From Pseudomonas oligotrophica (lineage in GTDB: Bacteria; Pseudomonadota; Gammaproteobacteria; Pseudomonadales; Pseudomonadaceae), in assembly GCF_021726475.1 (NCBI RefSeq), contig NZ_JAKJRU010000007.1, positions 124,001 to 188,000 of the forward strand: a stretch of 64,000 bases of DNA, written 5' to 3'. The notes below the pieces were generated by a model that was not told the origin of the DNA, did not search any database, and saw only the letters and a program-made list of their open reading frames with translations. Shown piece by piece: positions 7,760 through 17,769 of this stretch. The position numbers and the translations under genes were made by a program. How positions within the stretch are numbered: the first letter of the stretch is position 1; every line of letters begins with the position of its first letter.

Positions 7760-10700
7760 GGTTGGTTCTCCGGTTGGCTTTCGGGGGTGGATGGCCGGCG
7801 GCGCATCAGCAGGTAGGCGGCCGGCAGGACGAAGAGCGAGAGTAGCGGTGCGGTGATCATGCCGCCGACCATCGGCGCGGCGATACGGCTCATGATCTCG
7901 CTGCCGGTGCCGCTGCCCAGGAGGATCGGCAACAGGCCGGCGATGATCACCGCGACGGTCATCGCCTTGGGCCGCACACGCTGCACCGCACCCTCGCGGA
8001 TGGCGTCGAGCAGCGCGGGCTGGCCGTGGCGGCCGGCGGCAAGGCGGTCGTGCCAGGCGTTCTTCAGGTACAGCAGCATGATCACGCCGAACTCGGCCGA
8101 GACCCCGGCCAGGGCGATGAAGCCAACCCCGGTGGCCACTGACAGGTGGTAGCCCAGCAGGTGCAGGAACCAGACGCCGCCGGTGAGGGCGAAAGGCAGG
8201 GTGGCCATGATCAGCAGCGCCTCGTCGAGACGGCCGAAGGTCAGGTAGAGCAGCACGAAGATGATCAGCAAGGTGGCCGGCACCACGACCTTCAGCCGGG
8301 CGTTGGCGCGCTCCATGAACTCGAACTGCCCCGAATAGCTGATGCTCATGCCCGGTTCCAGGCGCACGCCCTCGGTGACCGCCTGGCGCAGGTCGCGCAC
8401 CACGGCGGCGATGTCGCGGCCGCGCACATCGACGTAGACCCAGCCGGAGAGCCGCGCATTCTCGCTCTTGAGCATCGGCGGGCCGTCGCTGATCTCCACG
8501 CTCGCCACCGTGCCGAGGGTGATCTGGCTGCCGCGCGGGGTGAGGATCGGCAGTTCGCGCAGGTCGCTCAGCGAGTCGCGCCACTCGCGGCCGTAGCGCA
8601 GGTTGATCGGGTAGCGTGCCAGCCCCTCGACGGTCTCGCCGACGTTCTGCCCGCCAATGGCGCCGGCGACGATGGCCTGCACGTCGGCGATGTTCAGCCC
8701 GTAGCGCGCGGCGGCGGCGCGGTCGATGTCGACGTCGACGTAGCGCCCGCCGGTGAGCCGCTCGGCCAGCGCCGAGGTCACGCCGGGCACCTCGCGGGCG
8801 ATTCGCTCCACGGCCTGGGTGGCGCGGTCGATCTGCGCCAGCTCGGTGCCGTAGACCTTCACCCCGATGGGGCTCTTGATGCCGGTGGCGAGCATGTCGA
8901 TGCGGTTGCGGATCGGCGGGATCCACAGGTTGGCCAGCCCGGGCACCTGCACGGTGCGGTCGAGTTCCTCGACCAGCTTTTCCGGGGTCATGCCGGCGCG
9001 CCACTCGCTTCTGGGCTTGAACTGGATGGTGGTCTCGAACATCTCCAGCGGTGCCGGGTCGGTGGCGCTCTCGGCGCGCCCGGCCTTGCCGAACACCCGC
9101 GCCACCTCCGGCACGCTGCGGATCAGCCGGTCGGTCTGCTGCAGCAGCGCCGAGGCCTTCTGCGCCGAGAGCCCGGGCAGGGCGGTGGGCATGTAGAGCA
9201 GGTCGCCCTCGTCCAGCGGCGGGAGGAACTCCCCGCCCAGCCGGCTGGCCGGCCAGAAGCCGGAGGCGAACACCAGCAGCGCCAGCAGCAGGGTCGTCTT
9301 CGGCCAGCGCAGCACCACGTCCAGCGCCGGCCTGTAGAGGCGGATCAGCCCGCGGTTCAGCGGGTTGCGCTGCTCGTCGGGGATGCGCCCGCGGATCCAG
9401 TAGCCCATCAGCACCGGCACCAGGGTGACCGACAGCCCGGCTGCCGCGGCCATGGCATAGGTCTTGGTGAACGCCAGCGGGCCGAACAGCCGGCCTTCCT
9501 GCGCCTCGAGGGTGAACACCGGGACGAACGACAGGGTGATGATCAGCAGGCTGAAGAACAGCGCCGGGCCGACCTCGGCGGCCGCCTCGGTCATCACCTG
9601 CCAGTGCGCCTGGCCCTTGAGCGTGGCGCCCGGATGCCGGCGATGCCAGGTCTCGACGTGCTTGTGCGCGTTCTCGATCATGACGATGGCGGCGTCGACC
9701 ATCGCGCCGATGGCGATGGCGATGCCGCCCAGGGACATGATGTTGGCGTTGATGCCCTGGCGCTGCATGACGATGAAGGCGATGAGGATGCCCACCGGCA
9801 GCGAGACGATCGCCACCAGCGACGAGCGCAGGTGCCAGAGGAACAGCGCGCAGACCAGCGCGACGACGATGAACTCCTCGAGCAGCTTGTGGCTGAGGTT
9901 CTCCACCGCGCGGTCGATCAGCCGGCTGCGGTCGTAGGTGGTGACGATCTCCACGCCCTCGGGCAGGCTGGCCTTGAGCTCGTCCAGCCTCGCCTCGACC
10001 GCGGCGATGGTCTGGCGTGCGTTCTTGCCGCTGCGCAGGATCACCACGCCGCCGGCCACCTCGCCCTCGCCATCGAGTTCGGCGATGCCGCGGCGCATCT
10101 CCGGGCCGAGCTGGACATGGGCGACGTCGCCGAGGGTCACCGGCACGCCGTTGCCGTCGAGGCGCAGCGGAATCGCACGAAAGTCGGCGAGGCTCGCCAG
10201 GTAGCCGCTGGCACGCACCATGAACTCGGTTTCGGCCAGCTCCAGCACGCTGCCGCCGGTCTCGCGGTTGGCCTCGTCGATGGCTTGGGCGACTTGCTGC
10301 TGGGTGATGCCGCGGCTGGTCATGCGCACCGGGTCGAGCACCACCTGGTACTGCCTGACCATGCCGCCGATGGCCGCCACCTCGGCGACGTTGGGCAGGG
10401 TCTTGAGCTCGTAGCGCAGGAACCAGTCCTGCAGCGAGCGCAACTGCGAGAGGTCGTGGCGGCCGCTGCGGTCGACCAGCGCGTACTGATAGATCCAGCC
10501 GACGCCGGTGGCGTCCGGCCCCAGCGCCGGCCTGGCCGCGGCCGGCAGGCGGCTCTGCACCTGGCTGAGGTATTCGAGCACCCGCGAGCGCGCCCAGTAG
10601 AGGTCGGTGCCGTCTTCGAACAGCACGTAGACGTAGCTGTCGCCGAAGAACGAATAGCCGCGCACCGTCTTCGCCCCGGGCACCGAGAGCATGGTGGTGG

Positions 10701-10908
10701 TCAGCGGGTAGGTGACCTGGTTCTCGACGATCTGCGGTGCCTGCCCCGGATAGGAGGTGCGGATGATGACCTGCACGTCGGAGAGGTCCGGCAGGGCGTC
10801 GATGGCGGTCTGCTTGACCGACCAGACGCCCCAGGCGACGGCGAACAGCGTGGCCAGCAACACCAGGAAGCGGTTGGCCACCGACCAGCGGATCAGCGCG
10901 GCGATCAT
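7756..10908 (-). CDS. cusA: Heavy-metal RND efflux pump, CusA/SilA type
   Basis: This 1050-residue inner membrane RND transporter exports monovalent copper or silver by proton antiport. The N-terminus shows the first transmembrane helix followed by [16 protein letters not shown], characteristic of the heavy-metal (HME-RND) class. The proton-relay helix reads [17 protein letters not shown], with the paired acidic residues of CusA-type pumps. Two large periplasmic loops and twelve predicted helices fit the family length. It overlaps cusB upstream and cusF downstream by four bases each. Cu/Ag rather than Co/Zn specificity is inferred from the CusF partner. Confidence 0.93.
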   Translation of the reverse strand: MIAALIRWSVANRFLVLLATLFAVAWGVWSVKQTAIDALPDLSDVQVIIRTSYPGQAPQIVENQVTYPLTTTMLSVPGAKTVRGYSFFGDSYVYVLFEDGTDLYWARSRVLEYLSQVQSRLPAAARPALGPDATGVGWIYQYALVDRSGRHDLSQLRSLQDWFLRYELKTLPNVAEVAAIGGMVRQYQVVLDPVRMTSRGITQQQVAQAIDEANRETGGSVLELAETEFMVRASGYLASLADFRAIPLRLDGNGVPVTLGDVAHVQLGPEMRRGIAELDGEGEVAGGVVILRSGKNARQTIAAVEARLDELKASLPEGVEIVTTYDRSRLIDRAVENLSHKLLEEFIVVALVCALFLWHLRSSLVAIVSLPVGILIAFIVMQRQGINANIMSLGGIAIAIGAMVDAAIVMIENAHKHVETWHRRHPGATLKGQAHWQVMTEAAAEVGPALFFSLLIITLSFVPVFTLEAQEGRLFGPLAFTKTYAMAAAAGLSVTLVPVLMGYWIRGRIPDEQRNPLNRGLIRLYRPALDVVLRWPKTTLLLALLVFASGFWPASRLGGEFLPPLDEGDLLYMPTALPGLSAQKASALLQQTDRLIRSVPEVARVFGKAGRAESATDPAPLEMFETTIQFKPRSEWRAGMTPEKLVEELDRTVQVPGLANLWIPPIRNRIDMLATGIKSPIGVKVYGTELAQIDRATQAVERIAREVPGVTSALAERLTGGRYVDVDIDRAAAARYGLNIADVQAIVAGAIGGQNVGETVEGLARYPINLRYGREWRDSLSDLRELPILTPRGSQITLGTVASVEISDGPPMLKSENARLSGWVYVDVRGRDIAAVVRDLRQAVTEGVRLEPGMSISYSGQFEFMERANARLKVVVPATLLIIFVLLYLTFGRLDEALLIMATLPFALTGGVWFLHLLGYHLSVATGVGFIALAGVSAEFGVIMLLYLKNAWHDRLAAGRHGQPALLDAIREGAVQRVRPKAMTVAVIIAGLLPILLGSGTGSEIMSRIAAPMVGGMITAPLLSLFVLPAAYLLMRRRPSTPESQPENQP

Positions 10909-12338
10909 GGCTGGCCTCCGAGCTTCTCGATGCGTTCGATGACCAGGCCTTCGTCGCTTTCCCGTGCGCCGACGCGCACGCGATCACCTGGCTTCAGGCC
11001 AGCGAGCAGCGCCGGGTCGGCAACCGGGAAGGCCATGGTCATGCCCGGCATGTTCAGCGAACGGAACGGCCCATGGGCCAGCCCGAGCATCTCGTCCTCG
11101 ATGCCGACCACGCGGCCTTCGGCCTCGTGCAGCATGGGGGCAGGCGCCACCGCGGGGGCGGCCTCGGCGCTCAGGCCGCGCAGGCTGGCTTCCGAATCGA
11201 GCAGGAACTGCCCGGAGGCAACCACCTGCTGGCCGGCCTGCAGGCCTTCGAGCACCTCGGTGCTGTCGTCGAATTCGCGGCCGGTGCGGATCGCCACCGG
11301 ACGGTAGCGGCCTTCGCCCTCGGCGAGCATCACCAGGCTGCGCCGGCCGGTGCGGATCACCGCTTCGCTGGGCACCAGCAGTGCCGGTTGTGCCTCGCGC
11401 TCGAGCGTCACCTCGGCGCTCATGCCCGGGCGCAGGCGCTGCTGCGGGTTGGGCAGCTCGACCCGCACGCGCACCGTGCGGCTGTCCAGGTTGGCCTGCG
11501 GCAGCACGGCCTGGATGCGTCCTTCGATGCGCTCGCCGGCGAATGCGGGCAGGCGTGCGCTGACCGGCTGCTCAGGGGCGAGCTGCGCGGCCTGCGCCTC
11601 GGGGATCGCCACCTCCAGCCAGACCTTGTCCAGCCCGTTGATCCGCGCCAACGAGGCGCCGGCCGGCAGGCTCATGCCTTCGCGCACTTCGAGTTCGCGC
11701 AGCACGCCGCCGACGGGGCTGGTCACCGTCCACACCGGGCGCGCCTTGCCGCTGCGCTCCAGCTCGGCGATTAGCGCCGGCGGCATGCCGGCCAGGCGCA
11801 GGCGCTGGCGGGCGGCGGCGAGCAGATCGGGCTGGCCGATGCCGCGCAGCGCCAGGTATTCCTCCTGCACGGCGGCCCATTCGGGCACCAGCAGGTCGGC
11901 CAGCGGCGCGCCTTTGGTTAGCACATCCTCGGGGGCATGCCGGTAGACGCGCTCGACGAAGCCGGCGCTGCGCGTCTGCACGATGGCGACGTCGCGCTCG
12001 TCGAAGGCCAGCACGCCGGTCGCCTGCAGCGCCTGGCCGATCGCCTCGCGGCGCACCGTGGCCAGGCGCATGCCGAGGTTCTGTACGACTCCGGCATCGA
12101 TGCGCATCGACGCGGCCTGGCCGCCTTCATCGGCGTAGCGCGGCACCAGGTCCATGTCCATGAAGGGCGACTTGCCCGGTTTGTCGAAGTGCTGCTGCGG
12201 CTTCATCGGGTCGTACCAGTAGAGCACCTGGCGCTCGCTCTGCTCGCCCGCCTGAGCGGTCGCGGCGAGGAAAGGGCTGGCGCAGAGGCCGAACGCGAGG
12301 GCGAGCGTGGCCGCCAGCGGCGTGAGTCGGAAGGTCAT
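10905..12338 (-). CDS. cusB: Periplasmic adaptor CusB with N-terminal metal-binding and C-terminal CusF-like domains
   Basis: This 477-residue membrane fusion protein joins CusA to CusC. After a signal peptide (residues 1-30), residues about 39-67 form a heavy-metal-binding module (YWYDPMKP ... [14 protein letters not shown]). Barrel-sandwich and alpha-hairpin domains follow. Residues about 403-473 are a second CusF-like fold, containing [14 protein letters not shown]. In that copy the position of the CusF tryptophan is a methionine. C-terminal CusF fusions are known in SilB-type adaptors. The gene overlaps cusC and cusA by four bases each. There is no adjacent copper two-component pair in the window. 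Confidence 0.92.
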   Translation of the reverse strand: MTFRLTPLAATLALAFGLCASPFLAATAQAGEQSERQVLYWYDPMKPQQHFDKPGKSPFMDMDLVPRYADEGGQAASMRIDAGVVQNLGMRLATVRREAIGQALQATGVLAFDERDVAIVQTRSAGFVERVYRHAPEDVLTKGAPLADLLVPEWAAVQEEYLALRGIGQPDLLAAARQRLRLAGMPPALIAELERSGKARPVWTVTSPVGGVLRELEVREGMSLPAGASLARINGLDKVWLEVAIPEAQAAQLAPEQPVSARLPAFAGERIEGRIQAVLPQANLDSRTVRVRVELPNPQQRLRPGMSAEVTLEREAQPALLVPSEAVIRTGRRSLVMLAEGEGRYRPVAIRTGREFDDSTEVLEGLQAGQQVVASGQFLLDSEASLRGLSAEAAPAVAPAPMLHEAEGRVVGIEDEMLGLAHGPFRSLNMPGMTMAFPVADPALLAGLKPGDRVRVGARESDEGLVIERIEKLGGQP

Positions 12339-13588
12339 GGGCGGGTCTCCCCAAAGGCGAAGTGCAGGCGGGCGTTGTTCAGGGCGCGGTCACGGGCGAG
12401 GTCGATGCGACGCAGGCGGGTTTCGACGAGCTGGCGGCGGGCCTCGACCACGGCCAGCAGCTCGCCGCGGCCGGCGCGGTAGTCGGCCATGGCCAGCGCG
12501 ACCTTCTCCTCGGCGAGCGGCAGCAGGCTGCCGTCCAGGCGGGCCAAGGCCCGATCGAGGCGCTCGTACTCGGCCAGCTCGGCGGCCAGTTCCTGGCGAT
12601 GCTCGCGCTCCAGCGCCTCGCGTTCGGCTTCCACCGCGACCAGGCGGGCGCGCTCGGCGGCGATCTTCGGCCCCTGGCGCGAGCCGGTGAACAGCGGCAG
12701 GTCGAAGCTCAGGGTGAGGTTGACCATGTCGCCATATTCGCGGCCGCGGCGCAGGTAATCGACGCCCCAACTCCAGTCCGGGGTCTTCTCGGCGATGGCC
12801 TCGTTCACCCGCGCCTCGGCCTCGCGGCTCAGCGGCTCGTAGGCGAGCAGGGCCGGATGTTGCGCGAGGCCGTGCCGATAGTGCTCGGGGGCCGCGGACC
12901 ATTGTGGCCAGTCGCCCTCCAGCGCGTCGTCGGCGGCGTTGCCGATCCAGCGGGCCAGCGCGGCGCGGGCGATGTGCTGGTCGCGGCGCAGTTCGTCTTC
13001 CTGTTCGGCCAGCAGCGCCTGTTCCTGGCGCGCCAGCACGCCGTCGGCGGCCTGTCCGCGCCCGCCTGCCAGGCGCGCAGCGACGGCACGCTCGAACAAG
13101 CGGTTTTCCGCGTAGAGCTGGTCGAACAGCTGCAGCTTGCGCTCCACCGCATAGCTGGCGATCCAGGCCTCGGCGGTGTTCCGGCGGACCTGCAGGCGGG
13201 TCAGCGCCTGCTGCACGTCGGCCAGCTCGATGCCGGCCTCGGCCGCCTCGACGCGGGCCCGGCGCTTGGCGCGGTTGGGCACGTCCTGCATGAGGCCGAC
13301 CATCTGCATGGTCATGCCGTCCTGGTCGATCTGCCAGCGGTTCTCGCCCTCGATGGGCAGGCTCTGGATGCCGAGCTTGAGCTTGGGATCCGGCAGTTCA
13401 CCGGCCGGAACGGCGGCGCTGCGAGCCGCCGCGACATTGGCGGCCTGAGCCTGCAGCGCGGGGGCCTGTTGCTCGGCCAAGCCCAGGGCCTGGTCGAAGG
13501 TCACGGCGAAGGCCGGCGCCGAAGGTACCAGCGCAGCCGCCAACAGGGCCGCGGCGGGAAGCGGCGCCCGAGGGGTGGGGATTCTCAT
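12335..13588 (-). CDS. cusC: Outer membrane channel of the copper efflux system
   Basis: This 417-residue TolC-family outer membrane factor has a signal peptide (residues 1-28, ending AFA) and two repeats of the alpha-helical hairpin with abundant Ala, Glu, Leu and Arg. The segment VGLMQDVPNRAKRRARVEAA is typical of the metal-type (CzcC/CusC) branch. No lipobox cysteine was seen at the signal-peptide end, unlike E. coli CusC, so it may not be lipidated. It is the first structural gene of cusCBAF and lies 93 bases downstream of a small metal-related ORF. Confidence 0.88.
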   Translation of the reverse strand: MRIPTPRAPLPAAALLAAALVPSAPAFAVTFDQALGLAEQQAPALQAQAANVAAARSAAVPAGELPDPKLKLGIQSLPIEGENRWQIDQDGMTMQMVGLMQDVPNRAKRRARVEAAEAGIELADVQQALTRLQVRRNTAEAWIASYAVERKLQLFDQLYAENRLFERAVAARLAGGRGQAADGVLARQEQALLAEQEDELRRDQHIARAALARWIGNAADDALEGDWPQWSAAPEHYRHGLAQHPALLAYEPLSREAEARVNEAIAEKTPDWSWGVDYLRRGREYGDMVNLTLSFDLPLFTGSRQGPKIAAERARLVAVEAEREALEREHRQELAAELAEYERLDRALARLDGSLLPLAEEKVALAMADYRAGRGELLAVVEARRQLVETRLRRIDLARDRALNNARLHFAFGETRP

Positions 13589-13681
13589 GTAGGTGATTCC
13601 TGATCGTCAGGCATGCCCGGAGGCGCGCCGGTCATCCGCCCGGCGCATCAGGCGCAGGCGGTACTCGACAACGAAGTGGAA

Positions 13682-14029
13682 TCAGCCGCGGGGTGGATGC
13701 CAGACGGCATCCTTGAAATGGGAGGGGAGCAGGGCGGGGTACGCCGCGGCCCGGGGCGTGGCCGGGAACAGCAGGGGCGGCTTCACCGCGACCACCTGCA
13801 GCAGGCTGGCGGTCTTGCACTCCTGGCCGGTCTTGCAGACGCTCGTCGGGCCCTGCTCATGCTCCTGGCAGTCGCCGTCAGCCGCGTCGGCCATGGCATG
13901 CATCGCATGCATGTCGTGCTGCCCATGCTGCGTCGGCATGCCGGCCGGCATCAGCAACTGCGCCATCCCGTTGACGGGAAGCGCGAGCGCGAACAGCAGG
14001 ACGAGGAACAGGCGCAGCGAGGTCTTCAT
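13682..14029 (-). CDS. Small Met/His-rich secreted protein at the head of the copper operon
   Basis: The predicted 115-residue protein starts with a clear signal peptide (MKTSLRLFLVLLFALALPVNG, cleavage after GMA). A Met/His-rich stretch follows (residues about 28-50, with repeated HDMHAMHAM), then two close cysteines (CKTGQEC). Such small periplasmic proteins are often found directly upstream of heavy-metal RND operons in Pseudomonas and Xanthomonas and are thought to bind copper. I do not recognise a named family with certainty. A longer frame begins at 14092, but the ATG at 14029 gives the signal peptide. It is probably co-transcribed with cusC. Confidence 0.72.
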   Translation of the reverse strand: MKTSLRLFLVLLFALALPVNGMAQLLMPAGMPTQHGQHDMHAMHAMADAADGDCQEHEQGPTSVCKTGQECKTASLLQVVAVKPPLLFPATPRAAAYPALLPSHFKDAVWHPPRG

Positions 14030-14294
14030 GCCGGCGAGTGTAGGAAGCCGCGAAAACGATGGCAATCGCCGGGTGCGGCGAGATTGTCGCACCCGCTCGG
14101 CGGCAAGGCCCGTGGCGACTGGCCAAAGCGCCGCATGATGTTTACCCTCTGCATCTTCTGCTCCTCACGCGGCACTGGCTGGACGAACGCACCGGTCAAC
14201 GGAGCCGCCATCCTTAAGGAACGTCTTCGACGGGCCGCTTTCCTATCACCGTTCATTCCAACGGCACACGAAGCCCAGGGAAAAAGGGAATCTC

Positions 14295-15146
14295 ATGACC
14301 AACCTGAACCACCGCACCGTGGATGCGCTGCGCATCAACCACGGCGAATTGCTCCGCAATTGGGCCGCCGACATGGAAGCCAACACGTCCCAGGCGGCGC
14401 TGAAGGCCGGCGAGCTGCAACAGCAGATGACCGAGTTCCTGCGCCTGTTCGTGCGGGGTGTGGAGGCCGGCTCGCCCGGCAGCCTGGCGACCGGCGAGTG
14501 GAGCGAGATGCGCCACTTCCTCGAGAAGCTGTCCTACAACTGGGCGGTGATGGGGGTGGATTCGCAGGAGACCGCCGCCTTCATCTTTTCCCTCAAGCGG
14601 CCGGTGATGGTGCTGTTGCAACGCGAGTTCGGCGACGAAGCGCTGTTCTTCGTCGAGCAGTTGTGGGTGGTTTCCGAATTCATCGACGTGCTGGCCATGC
14701 ACACCATCAGCACCTTCCAGAAATCCCGCGAGGCGGTGATCAAGCGGCAGCAGGAAGAACTGCTCGAGTTGTCGACCCCGGTGGTCAAGCTGTGGGACGG
14801 CATCCTCGCGCTACCCATGATCGGCACGCTGGACTCCCAGCGCACCCAGGTGGTGATGGAGTCGCTGCTGCAGCGCATCGTCGACACCGGTTCGCAGATC
14901 GCCATCATCGACATCATCGGCGTGCCGACCGTCGACACCCTGGTCGCGCAGCACCTGCTCAAGACGGTCACCGCCATCCGCCTGATGGGCGCCGATTGCA
15001 TCATCAGCGGCGTGCGTCCGCAGATCGCCCAGACCATCGTCCACCTCGGCCTGGACCTGCAGGGCATCGTCACCAAGGCCAACCTGGCCGACGCCCTGGC
15101 CCTGGCACTTGCCCGCACCGGGCTGTCCGTGGGCAGGGCTTCGTGA
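14295..15146 (+). CDS. rsbR: RsbR-like stressosome scaffold protein
   Basis: This 283-residue protein has an N-terminal all-helical sensor domain (about 1-160), similar to the RsbRD-type N-terminus rather than a PAS domain. A C-terminal STAS domain follows (about 165-275). The STAS part has the two RsbR phospho-threonine regions: LPMIGTLDSQRT and DIIGVPTVDTLVAQHLL. With RsbS it would build the stressosome core, which holds RsbT until a signal triggers phosphorylation. Its stop overlaps the rsbS start (TGATG). The signal sensed is unknown; no heme or flavin motif is obvious. Confidence 0.88.
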   Translation: MTNLNHRTVDALRINHGELLRNWAADMEANTSQAALKAGELQQQMTEFLRLFVRGVEAGSPGSLATGEWSEMRHFLEKLSYNWAVMGVDSQETAAFIFSLKRPVMVLLQREFGDEALFFVEQLWVVSEFIDVLAMHTISTFQKSREAVIKRQQEELLELSTPVVKLWDGILALPMIGTLDSQRTQVVMESLLQRIVDTGSQIAIIDIIGVPTVDTLVAQHLLKTVTAIRLMGADCIISGVRPQIAQTIVHLGLDLQGIVTKANLADALALALARTGLSVGRAS

Positions 15147-15508
15147 TGGAGCGCATCCCCATCCTGCGGATGGGTGAATTTCTCCTGGTGACCATCCAGG
15201 TCGACATGCACGACCAGCTGGCGCTGACCCTGCAGGACGACCTGGCCGACCGCATCAGCGCCACCTCGGCGCGCGGCGTGCTGATCGACATCTCGGCGCT
15301 GGACATGGTCGATTCCTTCATCGGCCGGATGATCAGCACCATCTCCGGCGTGGCCCGCATCATGGATGCCGAGACCGTGGTGGTCGGCATGCAGCCGGCG
15401 GTCGCCATCACCCTCGTCGAGCTGGGGCTGACCCTGCCCGGCGTGAGCACGGCCCTGGATGTCGAGCGCGGCATGAACCTGCTGCGCACGCGCATGGGCC
15501 GCGCATGA
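15146..15508 (+). CDS. rsbS: RsbS-like STAS domain protein
   Basis: This 120-residue single STAS domain protein starts at ATG 15146, overlapping the rsbR stop. The phospho-acceptor serine of RsbS is conserved in ALDMVDSFIGRMI, next to the loop that RsbT phosphorylates in Bacillus. The C-terminal half (VVGMQPAVAITLVELGL) is the standard STAS helix pair. In the stressosome RsbS contributes to the icosahedral core and sequesters RsbT. Its end overlaps rsbT by four bases (ATGA), again indicating coupled translation. Confidence 0.9.
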   Translation: MERIPILRMGEFLLVTIQVDMHDQLALTLQDDLADRISATSARGVLIDISALDMVDSFIGRMISTISGVARIMDAETVVVGMQPAVAITLVELGLTLPGVSTALDVERGMNLLRTRMGRA

Positions 15509-15909
15509 ACAGCGTCCGCAGCGGCAGCCACCCGGTGCGCCTCGAGCAGGACGTGGTGCTGGCGCGCCAGGCGGTGCGCAAGCTGGCCCAGGAGTGCGGC
15601 CTGCGCCTGGTCGACCAGACCAAGCTGGTCACCGCGGTCAGCGAGCTGGCGCGCAACACCGTGGTCTACGGCGGCGGCGGCGAGATGGACTGGGAGGTCC
15701 TCGAGGACGGGCCACGCAAGGGCATCCGCCTGGTGTTCCGCGACGAGGGCCCGGGCATCGCCGACCTCAAGCTGGCGCTGACCGATGGCTGGACCTCCGG
15801 TGGCGGCCTGGGCCTGGGCCTGACCGGTGCGCGTCGGCTGGTCGACGAGTTCGATATCGCCAGCACGCCGGGCGTCGGCACGCGCGTCACCATCGTGCGA
15901 TGGAACTGA
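15505..15909 (+). CDS. rsbT: RsbT-like serine/threonine kinase
   Basis: This 134-residue GHKL-type kinase has N-box residues in SELARNTVVYGGGG, a G1 box DEGPGI, and the G2 glycine-rich lid GGGLGLGLTGARRLVDEF. In Bacillus RsbT phosphorylates RsbR and RsbS on stress, then leaves the complex to activate a downstream partner. Here no sigma-B or RsbU is present, so the released kinase must act on something else, plausibly the histidine kinases encoded downstream. The gene overlaps rsbS by four bases and the next gene by ten. Confidence 0.92.
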   Translation: MNSVRSGSHPVRLEQDVVLARQAVRKLAQECGLRLVDQTKLVTAVSELARNTVVYGGGGEMDWEVLEDGPRKGIRLVFRDEGPGIADLKLALTDGWTSGGGLGLGLTGARRLVDEFDIASTPGVGTRVTIVRWN

Positions 15910-16913
15910 ATCTGCGCGGCACCCCGAGCGAGGTGCTCCCGATCGACGAAGCCAGCCAGCTGGGCCATGCCCGGCGCGTGGCCCAGCGCCGGGCCGAGGG
16001 GGCCGGGCTCGATGAGACGGCGGCCGGGCGCCTGGCGCTGGTCGTCATGGAGCTGGGGACCAACCTGCTCAAGCATGCCGGCAGCGGCTTGCTGTACCTG
16101 CGCGCGGTGCCCGGGCTCGACTGCCAGGGTGTCGAGGTGCTGGCGGTGGACCGCGGCCCGGGCTTCGAGCTCGGCCGCTGCCTGGTGGATGGCTATTCGA
16201 CCCGCGGCACCCAGGGCACCGGGCTTGGCGCCCTGCAGCGCCTGGCCGACGTGTTCGATGCCTACGCCGATGCGCGTGGCGCGGCGATCCTGGCGCGGGT
16301 CTACCCACGCGGCGCAGCCCGCGACCTGCCGCTGGGCATCGTCCAGCAGCCGATCGACGGTGAGACGGCCTGCGGCGACGCCTGGCACCTGGTGCTGCAG
16401 CGCGGCCGTCTCGGCGTGCTGGTGATCGACGGCCTGGGCCATGGCAGCGAAGCCGAGCGCGCCGCCCAGGCGGGGGCGGCGGCGTACGCCGGCGCACCGT
16501 TCGATTCGCCGGCACCGCTGTTCGGCGAGCTGAACCGGGCGATGACCGCGACCCGCGGCGGGGCCGTGGCCGTCGCGCAGTACGATGCCGCGACCGGGTG
16601 CCTGACCTTCGCCGGCATCGGCAACATCGGCGCCACCCTGCTGGGCCCGGGCAAGCCCCGCGGCCTGGCTTCGCTGCCGGGCATTGTCGGCAACCAGTTC
16701 AGGAAGGTGCAGAGCTTCGCTTACGAGGATGTGGCGGGGCAGTTGCTGATCCTGTTCAGCGACGGCCTGCAGTCGCGCTGGAACCTGGACGACTATCCCG
16801 GGCTGCGGCACCGCCATCCGGCGTTGATCGCCGCCGTGCTGCACCGCGATTTCCGCCGCGGGCGGGACGACGTGACCGTACTGGCCATAGCCCTGGAGGG
16901 CATCCGTGACTGA
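15900..16913 (+). CDS. rsbX: RsbX-like phosphatase fused to a GHKL ATPase domain
   Basis: The 337-residue protein has two parts. Residues about 10-130 are a GHKL ATPase domain (N-box MELGTNLLKHAG, G1 DRGPGF, lid GTQGTGLGALQRL). Residues about 140-335 are a PP2C/SpoIIE-type phosphatase (GDAWHLVLQ, VIDGLGHGSEAERA, FSDGLQSRW, DDVTVLAI). The metal-binding aspartates sit in DGLGHG, SDGL and DDVT. RsbX resets the stressosome by dephosphorylating RsbR and RsbS. The added ATPase domain, absent from Bacillus RsbX, could compete with or mimic RsbT. ATG 15900 lies within the end of rsbT. Confidence 0.88.
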   Translation: MELNLRGTPSEVLPIDEASQLGHARRVAQRRAEGAGLDETAAGRLALVVMELGTNLLKHAGSGLLYLRAVPGLDCQGVEVLAVDRGPGFELGRCLVDGYSTRGTQGTGLGALQRLADVFDAYADARGAAILARVYPRGAARDLPLGIVQQPIDGETACGDAWHLVLQRGRLGVLVIDGLGHGSEAERAAQAGAAAYAGAPFDSPAPLFGELNRAMTATRGGAVAVAQYDAATGCLTFAGIGNIGATLLGPGKPRGLASLPGIVGNQFRKVQSFAYEDVAGQLLILFSDGLQSRWNLDDYPGLRHRHPALIAAVLHRDFRRGRDDVTVLAIALEGIRD

Positions 16914-17769
16914 TTCCAGTGATCCCGATGCCCAGCTCATCGAACGCCTGCAGCTGGAGAACGAATCCCTGCGCGTCGAGCTGGAGGAGACCAACCAGGG
17001 TGTCCTCGCGCTCTACGCCGAGCTGGATAGCCAGGCCGAGGCGCTACGCCAGGCATCGGACCTGAAGAGCCGCTTCCTCTCCTACATGAGCCACGAGTTC
17101 CGCACCCCGCTCGGTTCGATCCTGAGCATCGCGCGCCTGCTCAGCGACGAGCTGGACGGCCCGCTGAACGAGGAGCAGCACCGGCAGATCGCCTTCATCC
17201 GCTCGGCCGCCGGCGAGCTGAGCGACATGGTCGGTGACCTGCTCGACCTGGCGAAGATCGAGGCCGGGCGCATCAGCATCTCGCCGGCCTGGTTCGACAT
17301 GCTCGACCTGTTCTCCGCCCTGCGCGGGATGTTCCGGCCCATCGTCGAGGGCGATGCGGTGGACCTGATCTTCGAGGAGCCCGAGGGCATCCCGCGGCTC
17401 TACACCGATGACAAGAAGCTGGCGCAGATCCTGCGCAACTTCATTTCCAATGCGCTCAAGTTCACCCCGGCCGGCGAGGTCCGGGTGTCGGCGCAGATGC
17501 TCAACGCGCGCGAGGTGCGCTTCGCCGTGGCCGATACCGGGATCGGCATCCCGGCCGACCTGCAGGCCAACCTGTTCGAGGACTTCAGCCAGGTCGACAG
17601 CCCGCTGCAGAAGCGCCTGCGCGGCACCGGGCTGGGCCTTGCGCTGTGCAAGCGCTTCGCCGAGCTGCTCGGCGGCTATGTCGGCGTCGACAGCGTGCCG
17701 GGCAAGGGCTCGGTGTTCTACGTGGTGATCCCGCACGCCATCGATGCAGGAGCCGCCCATGACGCGTGA
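16906..17769 (+). CDS. Soluble histidine kinase of the stressosome operon
   Basis: The 287-residue kinase has no transmembrane helix. A coiled-coil N-terminus (about 8-55, heptad-like LQLENESLRVELEETN) leads into a HisKA domain with the phospho-acceptor in YMSHEFRTPLGSIL (about H64). A HATPase domain follows (N-box NFISNALKFTP, G1 DTGIGI, G2 GTGLGLALCKRF). The GTG start at 16906 has GGAGG seven bases upstream and overlaps the rsbX stop. As a cytosolic kinase in the stressosome operon, it is a good candidate for the output step reached by released RsbT. The likely phospho-acceptor is the next gene product. Confidence 0.88.
   Translation: MTDSSDPDAQLIERLQLENESLRVELEETNQGVLALYAELDSQAEALRQASDLKSRFLSYMSHEFRTPLGSILSIARLLSDELDGPLNEEQHRQIAFIRSAAGELSDMVGDLLDLAKIEAGRISISPAWFDMLDLFSALRGMFRPIVEGDAVDLIFEEPEGIPRLYTDDKKLAQILRNFISNALKFTPAGEVRVSAQMLNAREVRFAVADTGIGIPADLQANLFEDFSQVDSPLQKRLRGTGLGLALCKRFAELLGGYVGVDSVPGKGSVFYVVIPHAIDAGAAHDA

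Noticed and set aside
7439-10987. Very long minus-strand frame suggesting a CusF fusion of over 1000 residues
   Set aside because: The upstream part is only the shifted frame of cusA; CusF has its own signal peptide and start at 7759.
8146-11307. Open frame of more than 1000 codons on the plus strand, antisense to cusA and cusB
   Set aside because: It is rich in Gly, Ala, Arg, Gln and His with no domain, and mirrors the codon pattern of the real minus-strand genes, as expected in high-GC DNA.
13613-15508. Long plus-strand frame ending with RsbS
   Set aside because: RsbS begins at 15146, with the TGATG overlap; the rest is a shifted frame across rsbR and antisense to the copper-related ORF.
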